DNA of 64,000 nt, from positions 4,752,930 to 4,816,929 of the forward strand of contig CM068581.1 of the NCBI GenBank assembly GCA_035048485.1, written 5' to 3'. The notes below the pieces were generated by a model. It searched no databases. It was not told the origin of the DNA and saw only the letters and a program-made list of their open reading frames with translations. The position numbers and the translations under genes are program-made. Shown here piece after piece: positions 12,425-36,268 of the stretch. This stretch comes from Pteria penguin (taxonomy: Eukaryota; Mollusca; Bivalvia; Pterioida; Pteriidae). Every line of letters starts with the position of its first letter. Position 1 is the stretch's first letter.

Positions 12425-14649
12425 TATACTGATTCAGATTTAGACAATCACGACTTGTCTACACTTATACTAGTTTAGACAATCACGACTTGTCTACACT
12501 TATACTGGTTCTTATTAGCGTTATATTATTCATTGTTAGAAGCTCACAATCTGGTGCTACAGAATTTAGAATGTTATTTTAGTATTATACATTGTGAATT
12601 TACAATGAAGTTTATGGCTGGTTCTACGTAAATCCTGTTTTAGTTCAGTATGTCATAGAGTGAAGATAGCGAATCAAAAAGTTTCTGGTGCTATATATAA
12701 GTTGAACTTATTTTAGTATGACACATGGTTTGGCCATATCACCACTAAATATTACTACAATAAGTTATCAGTTATATACATTGTGAAAAGATTATTCACA
12801 CCAAGTCTATTGCTATTGAAATTCTATAGATATATTTAAATTTTATCTCCACCGTTTAGGCATTAATATGAATTCTTTGAGAAAACCTGAAATATTCAGT
12901 AAAGGCCATGACATGTCATGTGAATGTGATTTTGGTATATAAAATCTATTTAATGTACTAGGAAAAACACGAACTTTAGTTTTTCCAATTTGTTTGTCGT
13001 TGCCATGGTAACCATGACTGAAATTCAAAGAATCCAAAATCTGAGAGAACAAGATAATTTCACGAGGCTAGTTTCCATGGAAACAGGTGTAATAGGTAAC
13101 TTCAATTTTCATTCTTATTGTTTTAAGTCTTCATAAGTAAAAATGAATTAATACAACTTATATATGTCAAGAAAGAGAAGGATAAAACATACCTTGAAAT
13201 GGCCCTATTTCTTAACGTTTTGATGCCATTTTTGCATGTTTTGCTTATCTTTATGTTTCAAACTTTTGTAATAGTAAAGTGGCTAGGAGTACTAATGCCT
13301 GTCAACTTATAAATATCATCCTAGGCTGTGAGATAATTATTTAGATTTATTGGCAAATCTCACGTTTTACCATACAGCATTTGATATGGTTACTATGGCA
13401 ATATCTTGTCATAAGGTCTTAATAAATGGATGAATTGGCAGTGTAATTTTATTGACCTTTACATTCTATTGATACACAACTTCATAAGTACATTTGTTAG
13501 ACCCAAATCGATGAAATAATGACCTTGAAAAATTTCATTTTTTCAATTTTCAAGGTCACCAAATATAATTGACTGATTTTGACGTATTTTCTTGATTAAA
13601 AACAAAAACAAAAACAAAAAATAAAAACCAAACAAACAGAAAACAAAACAAAATTTCAGGATATCAAATTATATTGGACCAAATAACTCACAAGCAATTG
13701 ATAATTGGATACACATTTAAATTGTTTGGATAAGCTGCAAAGTCCTTACGATTCTTTGAAATTCTGAACTTCTGATGCCTATTTATAAACAAAGTAAAAA
13801 AAATCAAAATTTCTTGTTTTTTACCCTAAGATCCCCATTGAATATAAGAAAATAATCAGTCACAAAACGTGATGTATTTCCTTCTTATAAGCTTCAACTT
13901 TATAAAATATGTAAAAACCCAATTTTCAGCAAAATTAGTGTTTAAAATAAGACATGACCTTGATCTTGAAATCAAGGACCCTGAAAAGATTATAAGGTTA
14001 TCAGGCTAAGTAGAAATATCATACATGTTCCTGCATAGATATTCATCAATGTAAGTTATACTGAATGTAGATATAAATTGATTTGAATACATGTTATATG
14101 TGAGCATCTGAGGTTGCTATAGTAACCATTTTCATTCCCTCGCCAAGAAATGGCCGGAGTCATATTTTGTTACCCTGTTCCGTTATTTCGTCATTCCGTT
14201 ATCATGGAGTTTCCGCTCATTTTCTCCTTAAAGGTCTGATGGATTAAGTTTCTTAAAAATGACAGTTTTCGCTCATTTTCTCTTTGAAAGTTTGATGAAT
14301 TAGATTGATATTGGATGTATAAATTATCAAGAGAAAATGCAGGTCAAATTGGAATATGCATGTGTTCCGATTATTTTTGAGAGAGTAATTGCCCTTGAAC
14401 CTTAAATTTGTTTTGACAATATTAGTTCTCTGGCAGTTACATTTCACTACTTTAGCTGCCAGCAAGGGCAATTGTGTCGCACCGACACATTAAAATTCTA
14501 GTTGAAGTTAAAAAGGTGTTGATTTCTCCACAAATATTTTCAATTAATTTAATTCAAATGTGGACTTTTATTTTGTTTGCAAAAAAAAACAATGGTCTTC
14601 ACTACTTTACTTTATATTAAATACATATTTTAACTTATTCCCTTTGCAG
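12425..14649. other. SLC22 3' UTR and intergenic sequence
   Basis: A 35-bp tandem duplication lies just after the stop (12442-12511). Each copy carries AGACAA...TTGTCT, which can pair. The first clear AATAAA is at 13421-13426, a possible but unproven polyadenylation signal. The rest is AT-rich with no coding signal or repeat that I recognise. Confidence 0.5.
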
Positions 14650-14781
14650 TGTGAAGCTCGTTACAAATTTCCCCGCGAAGGGTTTGACTTCAGTGTTATC
14701 ATACCCTTTATCCTGATGTTATGTGGCAGTGGCACTTTCTACACAGTGTTTATTCACCTTCATGTCTATATACAGTGGTGA
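14650..14781 (+). CDS. Possible isolated exon, membrane-like, unrecognised
   Basis: A strong acceptor (pyrimidine tract plus TTTGCAG) precedes an open frame beginning CEARYKFPREGFDFSV and continuing into a hydrophobic stretch, IIPFILMLCGSG. This reads like a loop followed by a membrane helix. The frame stops at 14779-14781; possible donors (before GTGTTT near 14737 or GTGAAA near 14778) are weak. No family is recognised and no partner exon was found nearby, so it may belong to a gene with other exons outside the window, or to a decayed gene. Confidence 0.25.
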   Translation, partial: CEARYKFPREGFDFSVIIPFILMLCGSGTFYTVFIHLHVYIQW

Positions 14782-15099
14782 AATATATTTGTTTTGTCTG
14801 TATGTAAGGGTATTCACGGCGGGTGTGATTAGCCCAACAGGAGACGTTCACTCCTTCCGGGCACCTGGTCTCTCCTCTGAATTTCTGGGGTCCGTGAATG
14901 CCGACTGTGGTACATTGTTGTTAGTGCCATAGTCATGTGACCCCAGTTACTGTCGAACTGTCAAAAGCGAGCAAATATTCACTGTATTTTTATGCTCACT
15001 TTAGACTTATTTAGACTCCATATGATCAATTACCTAACTTAATGATTGAACTATCCCATAACATTGAAAGCCTGTTTAGAATTGGAGTTACAAAAACTA

Positions 15100-15559
15100 C
15101 TGTCCGCGCCACTCACACTGGAAACTGGAAAATCTGGATTTTCAGTTATTCATCTTCAGAATAATTTCAAAAAGGCAAAACCATTCGATAGATCTTGTTT
15201 AGTCGTAACTTTTGGTGTATGCTACATGTTTGTATGAAGAAGCGTTTATATTTTATAGAAAAATATCAATTTTAGATAGGGCGATTTCCATGTTAAATTT
15301 TGACGTGACGTCGCCAAGTTTCCCATAGACTCAATGTTAAACATTGGCGACGTCACGTCAAAATTAACATAGAAAACGCCCCATCTAAAATGATTTTTCC
15401 CTATAGAATACGAATGCTTCTTCGTAGAAACATATAACATACACCAAAAGTTACGACTAAACAAGATCTGTCGATTGATATTAATTTTGTAAAACTATTT
15501 TAAAGATAAATAAGTGAAAATCCAGATTTTTCGGTTTACAAAGTGAGTGGCGCGGACAG
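15100..15559. mobile_element. Foldback MITE, 460 bp, TA target duplication
   Basis: It begins CTGTCCGCGCCACTCAC and ends with the reverse complement, flanked by TA on both sides (15098-15099 and 15560-15561). The two halves are inverted copies of each other over most of their length (about 220 bases each), meeting near 15330. The inner arms share TTTTGACGTGACGTCGCCAA, itself containing a palindromic GACGTC. There is no coding capacity. TA duplication fits a Tc1/mariner-type MITE (inference). Confidence 0.88.
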
Positions 15560-15561
15560 TA

Positions 15562-16655
15562 AAATGTATTGTTATCAAAAAGCTTTGATGGTGGTTTCCA
15601 TGGCAAGAATATATCCAAATATGGTGTATCTGTCTGTGACAGTCTCGAAACAGTGTAAAAAAGACAAACCTCGTTACCATGGCAACCAAAATTAAATTTA
15701 CCACCCCCATCATTTTCACCTTTTGTACATTATTTATACCAATTACAGTGAAAATCAAGAAACTTCATGACATGTCTTGACCAGCTGATTTGATTCTCAC
15801 AGAGAACTGATATTAATCACTGAATCAGTTATCAATATGTGCATATGGTGCGCCATATGGAAACACGTATAAACATGTTCTGATGTTTGTTATAGAATAA
15901 TACGCTGTGAAATGGCAATATAGTATCCCATACTATGTATCGCATTTTTCGAGGGGTGAGGACGAAAGGTTAGGAATCAACGTCTCATTTTGACGTTATT
16001 GTTGTACATGATGGTATAAAATCCAAAGTATCCTTCAAGAGCAAGAAAATCTGAGTGGCCAATAAAATCCGAGTGGCCAGTAAAATCTGAGTGGTCAATA
16101 AAATCCGATTGGCCAATAAAATGAAATAAAACGCAACACCTACAGTCCACCTATAGACATTGTAGAACATTGAACGAAAAAGTGACAGATGAGTCAACAA
16201 AAGGTGTAGAATTTATTCGGGAGGAATGGAAATTTAGGCCAAGGCGAAACAGATAGACGAATCAAAGATATAGGCAATTAACTGTTATATTAGCATAATA
16301 TTTCTTAATCAAGATCTAGCTAGACCTTTCGATGCTTTAATAATTAACTAGGTTTAATGCATCAAAGAGAGCGTAAAGCTGGAGAAAGAAGAATGTGTGT
16401 GCATGTGTGTGTGATACCAATATATCTTGCACATTATTTTATTTTATATGACACAAACATATCTTATTACTATAGTATACAATTTGTATATTTTTCGTAT
16501 TTGATAATTGAGAATTCTCAACCTAATCAATGAGCACTTTTACTGCAATGTTTCATAAATTCAATAATCATACAATACTAATACAAATATTAAATACGTA
16601 TGCATAAGAAATGTAACATGTATTCGTTTTCTTTAAATAAAGAAGCTATTACATT
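15562..16655. other. Intergenic sequence with a short 18-bp repeat
   Basis: Mostly unstructured AT-rich DNA. At about 16045-16125 there are five degenerate copies of an 18-bp unit, GAGTGGCCAATAAAATCC. No coding exon was recognised. Confidence 0.5.
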
Positions 16656-17760
16656 ATGGTTACCGAATTCATTGACTCCTTCCTCCGGATCTGTTATTGT
16701 GTTATGTTTTCCGGATTCACTGACTCCCTCCACCTGTTCTGTTATTGCAGTGCGGTTACCGGATTCATTGACTCCCTACCCCTGTTATGTTACTGCAGTA
16801 TAGTTACCGGATTCATTGACTTCTTCCCCCTGTTCTGTTATTTCAGTATGGTTACAGGATTCATTGACTCCCTCCACCTGTTCTGTTATTGCAGTGCGGT
16901 TACCGGATTCATTGACTCCCTCCCCCTGTTATGTTATTGCAGTATTGTTATCAGGCTCATTGACTCCCTACCCCTGTTCTGTTACTGCAGTATAGTTAAC
17001 GGATTCATTTACTCCCTACCCTTATCTGTTATTGCAATATAGTTACCGAATTCATTGACTTCTTCCCCCTGTTCTGTTATTTCAGTATGGTTACAGGATT
17101 CATTGACTCCATCCCCTTGATCTGTTATTGTAGTATGGTTACCGGATTCATTGACTCCCTCCCCTCACCTGTTTTTGTAGTATGGTTACCGGTTTCATTG
17201 AGTCCCTTCCCCTGTTCTGTTACTGCAGTATAGTTACCGGTTTCATTGACTCCTTCCCCCTGTTCTGTTACTGCAGTATGATTACCGGATTCATTGACTC
17301 CCTCCCCCCTGTTCCGTTATTTCAGTATGGTTACCGGATTCATTGACTCCCTCCCCCCTGTTCCGTTATTTCAGTTTGGTTACCGGATTCACGGACTCCC
17401 TCCCCCCCTGTTCCGTTATTTCAGTATGGTTACCGGTTTCATTGACTCCCTCCCCCCTGTTCCGTTATTTCAGTATGGTTACCGGATTCATTGACTCCCT
17501 CCCCCCTGTTCCGTTATTTCAGTTTGGTTACCGGATTCATGGACTCCCTCCCCCCTGTTCTGTTATTTCAGTATGGTTACCGGTTTCATTGACTCCCTCC
17601 CCCCTGTTCCGTTATTTCAGTATGGTTACCGGTTTCGTTGACTCCCTCTCCCTGTTCTGTTACTGCAGTATGGTTACCGGATTCATTGACTCCCTCCCCC
17701 TGTTCCGTTATTTCAGTATGGTTACATGATTCATTGACTCCATCTACCTATTTCGTTAAT
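16656..17760. repeat. 48/49-bp minisatellite related to the adjacent coding exon
   Basis: About 23 copies of a unit containing GGTTACCGGATTCATTGACT and CTGTTCTGTTATTTCAGT. Read on the minus strand in the frame of the neighbouring exon, a 48-bp unit encodes GVNESGNHTEITEQGE, 16 residues with an N-H-T glycosylation sequon. Copies near 17290-17640 are 49 bp (extra C in a C-run) and break the frame. The exon at 17764-18078 ends in diverged versions of the same unit, so the array looks like expanded coding sequence that is no longer translated. Confidence 0.9.
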
Positions 17761-17763
17761 TCA

Positions 17764-29365
<11,602 letters not shown>

Positions 29366-30004
29366 GTGTTAAATGTTTTCATCTTCCAATAATCTGAAAG
29401 TATCAAGTAGAACAACTAAATATTAACTTTAAAAACACCCCCCCCCACACACACACACACAAAGAAGACAAACCATGTTCTACTATATGTATATGCGTTT
29501 TAATTTAGTTAGATAATATTAGACTGTCGACATCAGAAACGAGCCCTGAAGTGATAAAAATCCCATTTTTAGATTTTTATGTATGAAAAAAGAATGTTTC
29601 AGCTCTTCATTTCGTCTCATTCCATTAACGAATTTATGAAATGCGGAATTCTAGTAACATTGATCTATTTTAGAGTTACAATGACGTTACGGTGACGTTA
29701 CGTACTCCAAATATATCCCACAATTACAATCGGTGTATATGTGCTGTATTTTGGGGTTTTCCGTACAAACTACAACACATTTTTCTTACAGTACATACAG
29801 CCCACGTAATTTTCTTTATTTCCAACAAGCACGCAGTCAATTTGGTCTCCGATTTGCACTGTAAATTACCGCAGTGTTTTTGGGGATGGATACTTTAAAC
29901 TCAACTGCAGACTACTGCAATTGTTACTATCGTGATAGATAAATTACTAATTATGGGTCCCGCAATATTTATTATAGGGGAAAGGGAAAGACATCTGACT
30001 TACA
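29366..30004. other. Sequence upstream of the minus-strand gene, nothing firm
   Basis: Contains a short C-run and (AC)n at about 29437-29461. It would hold the promoter and 5' UTR of the gene ending at 29365 if that start is right. No TATA box or other element stands out. Confidence 0.4.
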
Positions 30005-30780
30005 ATGTAGCTGTAGGGCAGAAGTCACCAAGGAGATGTACAATAAAACTTTGGAACTAGTAATGAAATACATGAAATGACATTACAAAAATATTGATTG
30101 TGCAACAGATGAGATACCGATTTAGGACGGTCAGTTGAGTAACAAACTGTACTCAGTTGTTGTGGTTGACCGGTTTACGGGCCCATCTTTCCACTCATCG
30201 CAAATGCAGTACAATCAAAAGACACACATTTAAGTATTTATAATAATCTTCCATATAGAGAAAAAGGGTCAACAAGTATCTCAGGTTGAGAGGTCATAAA
30301 AATATATAAATGCTAATAGTAGAGTAAGATTGTGATATCAAAAATATATAGAGAGATATCAACATGAGGTAACTGTGCTCTGCTGGTCTGGATGGAAGCT
30401 CAGACACTTGATTTGTGGGGGTCCCGATGAACAGTTAGAGGGGACTAGGTTCGGGACCATGCCTTCTCTGAAAACGTCTAGACAAGGCCCGTCATGAAGT
30501 CCCAATCGCCCTGTTAGTCAGTGTGCAACGCTCAAGGAAAGTCTGCATAAGGCTGTATAAGGGCCTAATACAAGACAATAATCTTGGCTATGGTTTTGGG
30601 TCACATTGTCGGGGTAAAAGACATTTGACAATTTTAGATCCAGACAAAATGAAGCTATCAGAATATATTAACCTCCTTAATCTGTAAGCCAGATCACCGT
30701 AGAAAATGGGATGAGATATTCGGCTAGACACAAATTGCTGATAACTAATATTTCCGAATTTAGATATAAGTTAAACCAAG
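30005..30780 (-). mobile_element. 3' fragment of a second Penelope-like element, reversed
   Basis: Read on the minus strand it repeats the 3' part of the 24368-28408 element: a coding remnant near 30690-30720 (FYGDL), then CTGACTAACAGGG, the CGGGCCTTGTC block, and a diverged pseudo-LTR with GGGCCCGTAAACCGGT. It is much more diverged than the pair flanking the first copy. Confidence 0.8.
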
Positions 30781-30914
30781 AGCACGCTACAATTATCTGT
30801 CAGGCAGTTTAAATCGTGACATGTAACAAAGCAGACACATAATGACATTGTCTGAGTGTCTTACAAAAGTACACATTCAAAAACCAAGAAATTTTCAACG
30901 TTCAGTGTCTTTTC

Positions 30915-32365
30915 TTTCATGTATTATTTGTCATGTATGCTCTGTCATGTATGTGGTACTCATATTCTGTAGAATGGTCAAATGAGACGTATATCCATAA
31001 GTAGCTGGTGTGTACAAATAATTATAAACAATTATGAATAAAATCAATTTCCAGAAAACCGATTTAGGTCATGCTATTCAGATTTTCTGAAAATCAAATT
31101 ATTAATTTTTACGTAACATCCACTTTCAATACACGAAACTGTCGTCTGCCATGAATGCTCTGCTATATATACTCTGCCATATATGCTCTGTCATGTATGC
31201 TCAGTCATGTATGCTCTGCCATGTATACCTTGCCATGTATGCTCCGTCAGGTTTGCTCTGCTATGTATTCGCTTTTACTTATTTTTGCCATGTATGCTTT
31301 GTCATGTATGCTCTGCCATGTATGATCTGTCATATATACTCTGTTATGTATACTCATACTCTGTCATGTACGCTCTGCCACGTATGATCTGTCATATATA
31401 CTCTGGAATTTATGTTCTGTCATGTATGCTCTGTCATATATGCTCTATCCTGTATGCTCTGCCATGTATGTTCTGCCATGTATACTCTATCATGTATGCT
31501 CTACCCTGTATGTTCTGTCATGTATGCTCTGCCATGTATGTTCTGCCAAGTATGCTCTGTCATGTATGTTCTGCTATGTATTCTGTCATGTATACTCTGT
31601 CATATATGCTCCTTTATGTATGTTTTGCCATGTTTTCTCTGCCATGTATGCTGTGCCATGTATGTTCTGCCACGTATGCTCTGTCATTTATGCTCTGTCA
31701 TGTATACTCTGTCATGTATACTCTGTCATATAAACTCGGTCATTTATGCTCTGCCAAACATGCTTTTAATGTATTGTACGCCATCTATGCTGTCATGTAT
31801 GCTCTGTCATGTATTCTTTGTCATGTATGCTCTGGCATGTATGTTGTGTCATGTATGCTCTGCCATGTATCCTTTGTCATGTATGTTCTGCGATGCATGC
31901 TCTGTCATGTATACTTTGTCAGGTATACTCTGCCATTTATGCTCTGCCAGGTATGCACTTTCATGTATTATTTGCCATGTATGCTCTGTCATGTATGTGG
32001 TACTCATATTCTGAAGAATGGTCAAATGAGACGTATATCCATAAGTAGCTGGTGTGTACAAATAATTGTAAACAATATGAACATGAATGTATATTCTAAC
32101 ATGACTTGAGAATTTTCCCTTATATGTCCCATAGAGTTTCACCGTGCTTTATTCTCCTATATATTCACGGTCAGAATCACCACGCCTACTAAGCAGTCAT
32201 GAGATTAAAAGCCCCGCCCCCACCCATTGGTGTTATTGATTTTGACAATGTGAATAAAATCAATTTCCAGAAAACCGATTTAGGTCATGCTATTTAGATT
32301 TTCTGAAAATCAAATTATTGATTCTTACGTAACATCCACTTTCAATACACGAAACTGTCGTCTGC
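30915..32365. repeat. Direct duplication (235 and 408 bp) flanking a 14-bp array
   Basis: 30915-31149 and 31958-32365 share the same order of words, including GTCAAATGAGACGTATATCC and AGAAAACCGATTTAGGTCAT. The second copy has about 165 extra bases (near 32084-32252), or the first has lost them. The 14-bp minisatellite lies between. Confidence 0.9.
31150..31990. repeat. 14-bp minisatellite, about 60 copies
   Basis: The unit is CATGTATGCTCTGT with frequent one-base variants. Because 14 is not a multiple of 3 and the unit lacks stops, all three forward frames stay open, giving Cys/Met/Tyr-rich frames of up to 308 codons that are not genes. Confidence 0.95.
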
Positions 32366-33423
32366 ATCAACTTTCTATACACATAAAGTCGATGCACACT
32401 GGAAAAAGCGTATATGACATAAATTTATTGTTGCTGAAATAAAATATTAATATTAAAATACTTATTTTTATACTTGTTTCTACAGTTCATGTCAAAATAG
32501 AAATAATGACGTCCTAGGACCAGTTGTTCGGAACTTTAACCACTGGTTAAGCTAACGAATGGTTAAAGTTGCATTAGCTGTCAAAATTGGTATAACAAGA
32601 ATGTTATGTTTCATTTAATTATTCGAAATTACATACAATCAAACTACAAAACAAAGTTATACTACATCGAAAGTGAACTCTTTTGACGACTTTGACACGT
32701 ATGTAGATCGGGTCAGAAAATCACGTGATGAAAATGTACTGAAGTGTGTCGCTGTGTATATCTTCGTAAAAACATGTTTTATCTGGCTTTGTTAACTCAA
32801 AGATATATAGGCGCATACTAAATGCACAGAAGAAAAGAAAAAATGTCATTAGTAATATTAGTAATACTATCAATAGTAATTTGGCTATATACAACGAACA
32901 TTTGAAAGCTTTATGTCACATTAGTAGTCCCACATGATTTGATCGAGGGGCCCAAAAAAGGGACTTTTAAAACAATTTCTTTTAAAGAATTTTACAAAAT
33001 GCATTTACGTTTCTTTCATGTCCACTTTACACATTATTATCAACGGTTAATCTTACGAGATTACCTTACCTAATGACAGTAAATATCGGACCGCTTTCAT
33101 AATACAAACACGCAAGTAATCAATACAATGGAATGTCAAGGCCTCGTGCTGACCTGGTATTGAAAAATGTAAACATTAAAGACAAAGTATTTTGTGTAAA
33201 TTGACAACTTTCCCCCGTTCCCATCGCTGTATAGCAACTTCTATGTTGTTCTTGTTCTAAAAATGTTTCGTCACAGACTTTTTTCATCCCTGGTGTTATC
33301 GAATTCTGTCTTTAATCGAGGACGTCTCATCTCCGATAGCTATGTCTACGTCACCAGTGTTGTTGTTATTAGTGAAAGTTTCCTAATCTCGCGTTAGTTG
33401 GCTAGGTCATTGATACACTGAGC
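32366..33423. other. Intergenic sequence, nothing recognised
   Basis: AT-rich with no long open frame. A small dyad with TTAACCACTGGTTAAGC lies near 32538. Confidence 0.5.
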
Positions 33424-33459
33424 ATGCCAGGTGAAGAAAAAATTACCGACTTTGTGCGG
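33424..33459 (+). CDS. Possible short first coding exon
   Basis: ATG opens a 12-codon frame (MPGEEKITDFVR) ending exactly at CGG|GTAGGT, a good donor in phase 0, after a less AT-rich stretch. It could be an alternative 5' exon of the HINT2-like gene: the AAG acceptor at 38140 keeps phase 0 and would run in frame into it. It could equally be chance. No transcript evidence is available here. Confidence 0.2.
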
Positions 33460-33825
33460 GTAGGTCGTAATTATTTTATTACATTTTTATGATTTTCCAC
33501 TACTAACCGAACTTATATAACATTGTAATTTCGTATAAAGGCTTAAGTTCAGGAGAGAGTCCAGGGTTAAAAGTTACAGCTTTCGTTTTTAATACGGAAA
33601 ATGACAGCTAGTGCAACTTTAAATTTCATCTGACTATATCTTTTAAATGAGAAGGCATTAAGTCATAGTCTGTGTACTGATTAAAAGAATATTAAACAAG
33701 CTTTGTAAAGTAATGTAGATTTTTATACAGAAATCATTTAAATTAAATTCATTGTCTCTCAGACTTTAATCATTATGCGTTTCTTGTATAACAAGAAGCC
33801 ATGGGTTTTGGCGGGAACAGCCCAC

Positions 33826-35361
33826 TTACCCGAAGGCCCGATATTCCGAGGGCCCGCTTCTCCGAAGGTCTGATACTCCGAAGGCCCATTGCTCCGAAGG
33901 CCCGGTACTCCGAAAAACCCAATTAACTTGTTGTCTGGGTGTTTTCAGATACATATCAGATGACCGTACCTCAGAAGCCCCGTGGGACAATATAGATAAA
34001 ACGTTTGTCTAAGTACATCATATTTACCTTTTCATGTACTCTGTCTCTGAGAAAGAAAACAATGACGCCTCCCAATAAATTTTATTGTTTTGCATGGGAA
34101 ATGGTTCAAGAAAAATGTAGAAATCCCTCGATATATTTGTGCACAGTTGAGTTCGTGCCGAGGGAACAACCATTTGATTTTTATGGGTGGGGGGATGAGG
34201 GGAGGGGACAGGAAGATTTTTGTCAGTCGCAATATTTTTATTGCAATTTTCAGAGCTGGGACTTTTTTTTCGCGGCCCATTGGGCCCGATATTGCTATTC
34301 AAAACATTTTTTTGCCGATACCGCCCCTTCGGTCCGGCATTTGGTTTTTTTTCTTTCATTTTTTGCAGTCTCCCTGGTCGCCCCCCCCCCTTTTCGTCAA
34401 AAGTGAAAAGTTTGCTAGAAAACAAAACATGCATTTTAAAAAGGAGAGAATACCAAGTAAATAAAACCCACTTACCACCGTGAGAGGTTTCCGTATATCA
34501 AGGATATAAACTTGGGTTGGATAATAGGTGGATGGGAGCATAAACATGAAACCCTAAAATGGGGTATGGTCCCCCTTCCTTGACCATCGAAGAATCAGAT
34601 CAATTGAAGTGTTTATATATTCATGAAGATATAAAAATGTACCCCTTTATTACTCACGCTCCTGTATAAAAAGAGAAGAGAAAACATTAATGCTTTCCTC
34701 GCCTTCAAAGTTTTTACTTGCCATTTTTGCACAATCCTCTATTCTGTTATCATGAATAATCAACTAAACCAAGTTCTTTAGTCGCATACATACGTATCAT
34801 AATAGAAATCACGATTTTTATTTTTCTTCTCAGTCTGATAAATTGGAAATCGGGTAGTGTTTTGTTGAAATTCTAGGTAGAAATAATCCAAGACTTCTGA
34901 TTGATGTTTAAACTCAGTGCTGATAAAAAGTCTAAACCCCCTTCCCATTCTTGCATTATTTATCAGTCCTTTCTCATGAAATTCATTAAAGTTTTCTTAA
35001 ACTTGCATTTTGAAGTGCTTTATCTATACATGCAAGTCCGAAGATTTTAGAACCTTTTTAGGTTTCTACGTTTCCAGAGACGGTAAATATTATAAGTCTG
35101 TCAAATAGTCTTGCCAAAATAAAATAGACTGTAGACTGGGTCAAGTGCAGGAAGGGGGACACGTCTGATGAAATGGTAGAACGTTTACCGTTTAGAACAT
35201 TAAGTGCTCTAATTACAGAGCACATCCTTGTTTTTATCGAGAAATAAAAACAATTTTCGGAGAACCGGGCCTTCGGAGTATCGGATTTTCGGAGTATCGG
35301 GCCTTCGGAGTAAAGGGCCTTCGGAGTAACGGGCTTTCGGAATATCGAACCTTCGGGGTAA
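33826..35361. mobile_element. 1.5-kb element with TIRs made of repeated 'CTCCGAAGGCCCG' words
   Basis: The left end (33826-33920) holds about six tandem degenerate copies of TACTCCGAAGGCCCG. The right end (35263-35361) holds the same words inverted (CGGGCCTTCGGAGTA). The outermost words also match as inverted repeats (TTACCCGAAGGCCCGATATT on the left against TTACCCCGAAGGTTCGATATT read inward from the right, shortened here). The interior has no convincing coding frame, only poly-C and poly-T rich sequence at 34260-34400. Non-autonomous DNA transposon is the likely class; target duplication is not clear. Confidence 0.7.
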
Positions 35362-35904
35362 CGGAGTGTACCCCTTTTATGTATAGTTAAGAAACTATAC
35401 TTGCCTGGTATATATTTATATACATAATTATATAGATATCAATAAATTCGGTACATTAATATAATCCTGCTAAACTGTATCACAGAAATACAGAACATAC
35501 AATGTTAATGAGATCAGAAAGTGTAAGCTACTCCCGTTAGCCAGCCACGTTCTGTACAGCCGATAGTTATATATCAATACCATGGGCAAATAAGATTCTT
35601 ATGATCAAGGTAGGGAGATATAATATTTTAAAATGATAATAAGTTAAAATGGTGTATCGATATTTTTGAAATTGTCTTGCGATAGTTATCAAATCAATAC
35701 CAACATATTTCGCTTTTACAATGTACTTACAGGTGTTCATATTTGATTGGCAATAAGTCAGACTTCTACATGAGTGACATATAAATCCCGTGTTTGTTAC
35801 CTTGTCAAAACTATGACGTCATAAAACGTAACAGAGTTTGATTGTCCATTTCGATCACATTCGATTTCAAGATAGGTTATATAGATAATAATGATAATAT
35901 CATT
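35362..35904. other. Intergenic sequence, nothing recognised
   Basis: AT-rich, with no repeat or coding signal that I can support. Confidence 0.5.
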
Positions 35905-36165
35905 GATTGGTTGATTTTTGTTTAACGTCACACCACGAATATTTCACGTATATATATGGTGACGGCATCTGCGTGATGCTGGGAATTGTGACCTTTGCAA
36001 CGGACCCACCCGAAGCAGTGAAGGATCTTTAACGTGTCATGCATACCACGACGCGGGGCCTCGGTTTTCACTCTCTCATCCGAAAGACAGAACACCGGCA
36101 TGACCAGAGCGGGACTCGAACCCCGGCCTCCCGATCAGGAGGCCAGCGCGATACCAATGATACAA
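35905..36165 (-). mobile_element. tRNA-derived SINE, near full length
   Basis: On the minus strand: a tRNA-like head (GGGGTTCGAGTCCCG as B box), the body ATGCCGGTGTTCTGTCTTTC, then ACGTTAAAGATCCTTCACTG and the tail GTGAAATATTCGTGGTGTG with GACGTTAAAC. It is the best-preserved member of the family also present at 20821 and 54985. Confidence 0.85.
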
Positions 36166-36170
36166 TGTAG

Positions 36171-36199
36171 TAATAATAATATTATTATTTTTATTGTTG

Positions 36200-36268
<69 letters not shown>
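36171..36268. repeat. (ATT)n microsatellite
   Basis: About 25 ATT units, with a short GTT interruption, next to the head of the SINE. Confidence 0.95.

Noticed and set aside
17343..17729. Plus-strand frame of 128 codons in the 48/49-bp array
   Set aside because: It is antisense to the coding-related unit and crosses units of different length; a repeat shadow.
31151..32142. Cys/Met/Tyr-rich frames of up to 308 codons
   Set aside because: A 14-bp stop-free unit keeps all three forward frames open; not a cysteine-rich protein.
34005..34483. Overlapping frames of 80-136 codons on both strands
   Set aside because: They mirror each other across low-complexity C- and T-rich DNA inside a TIR element and show no family features.
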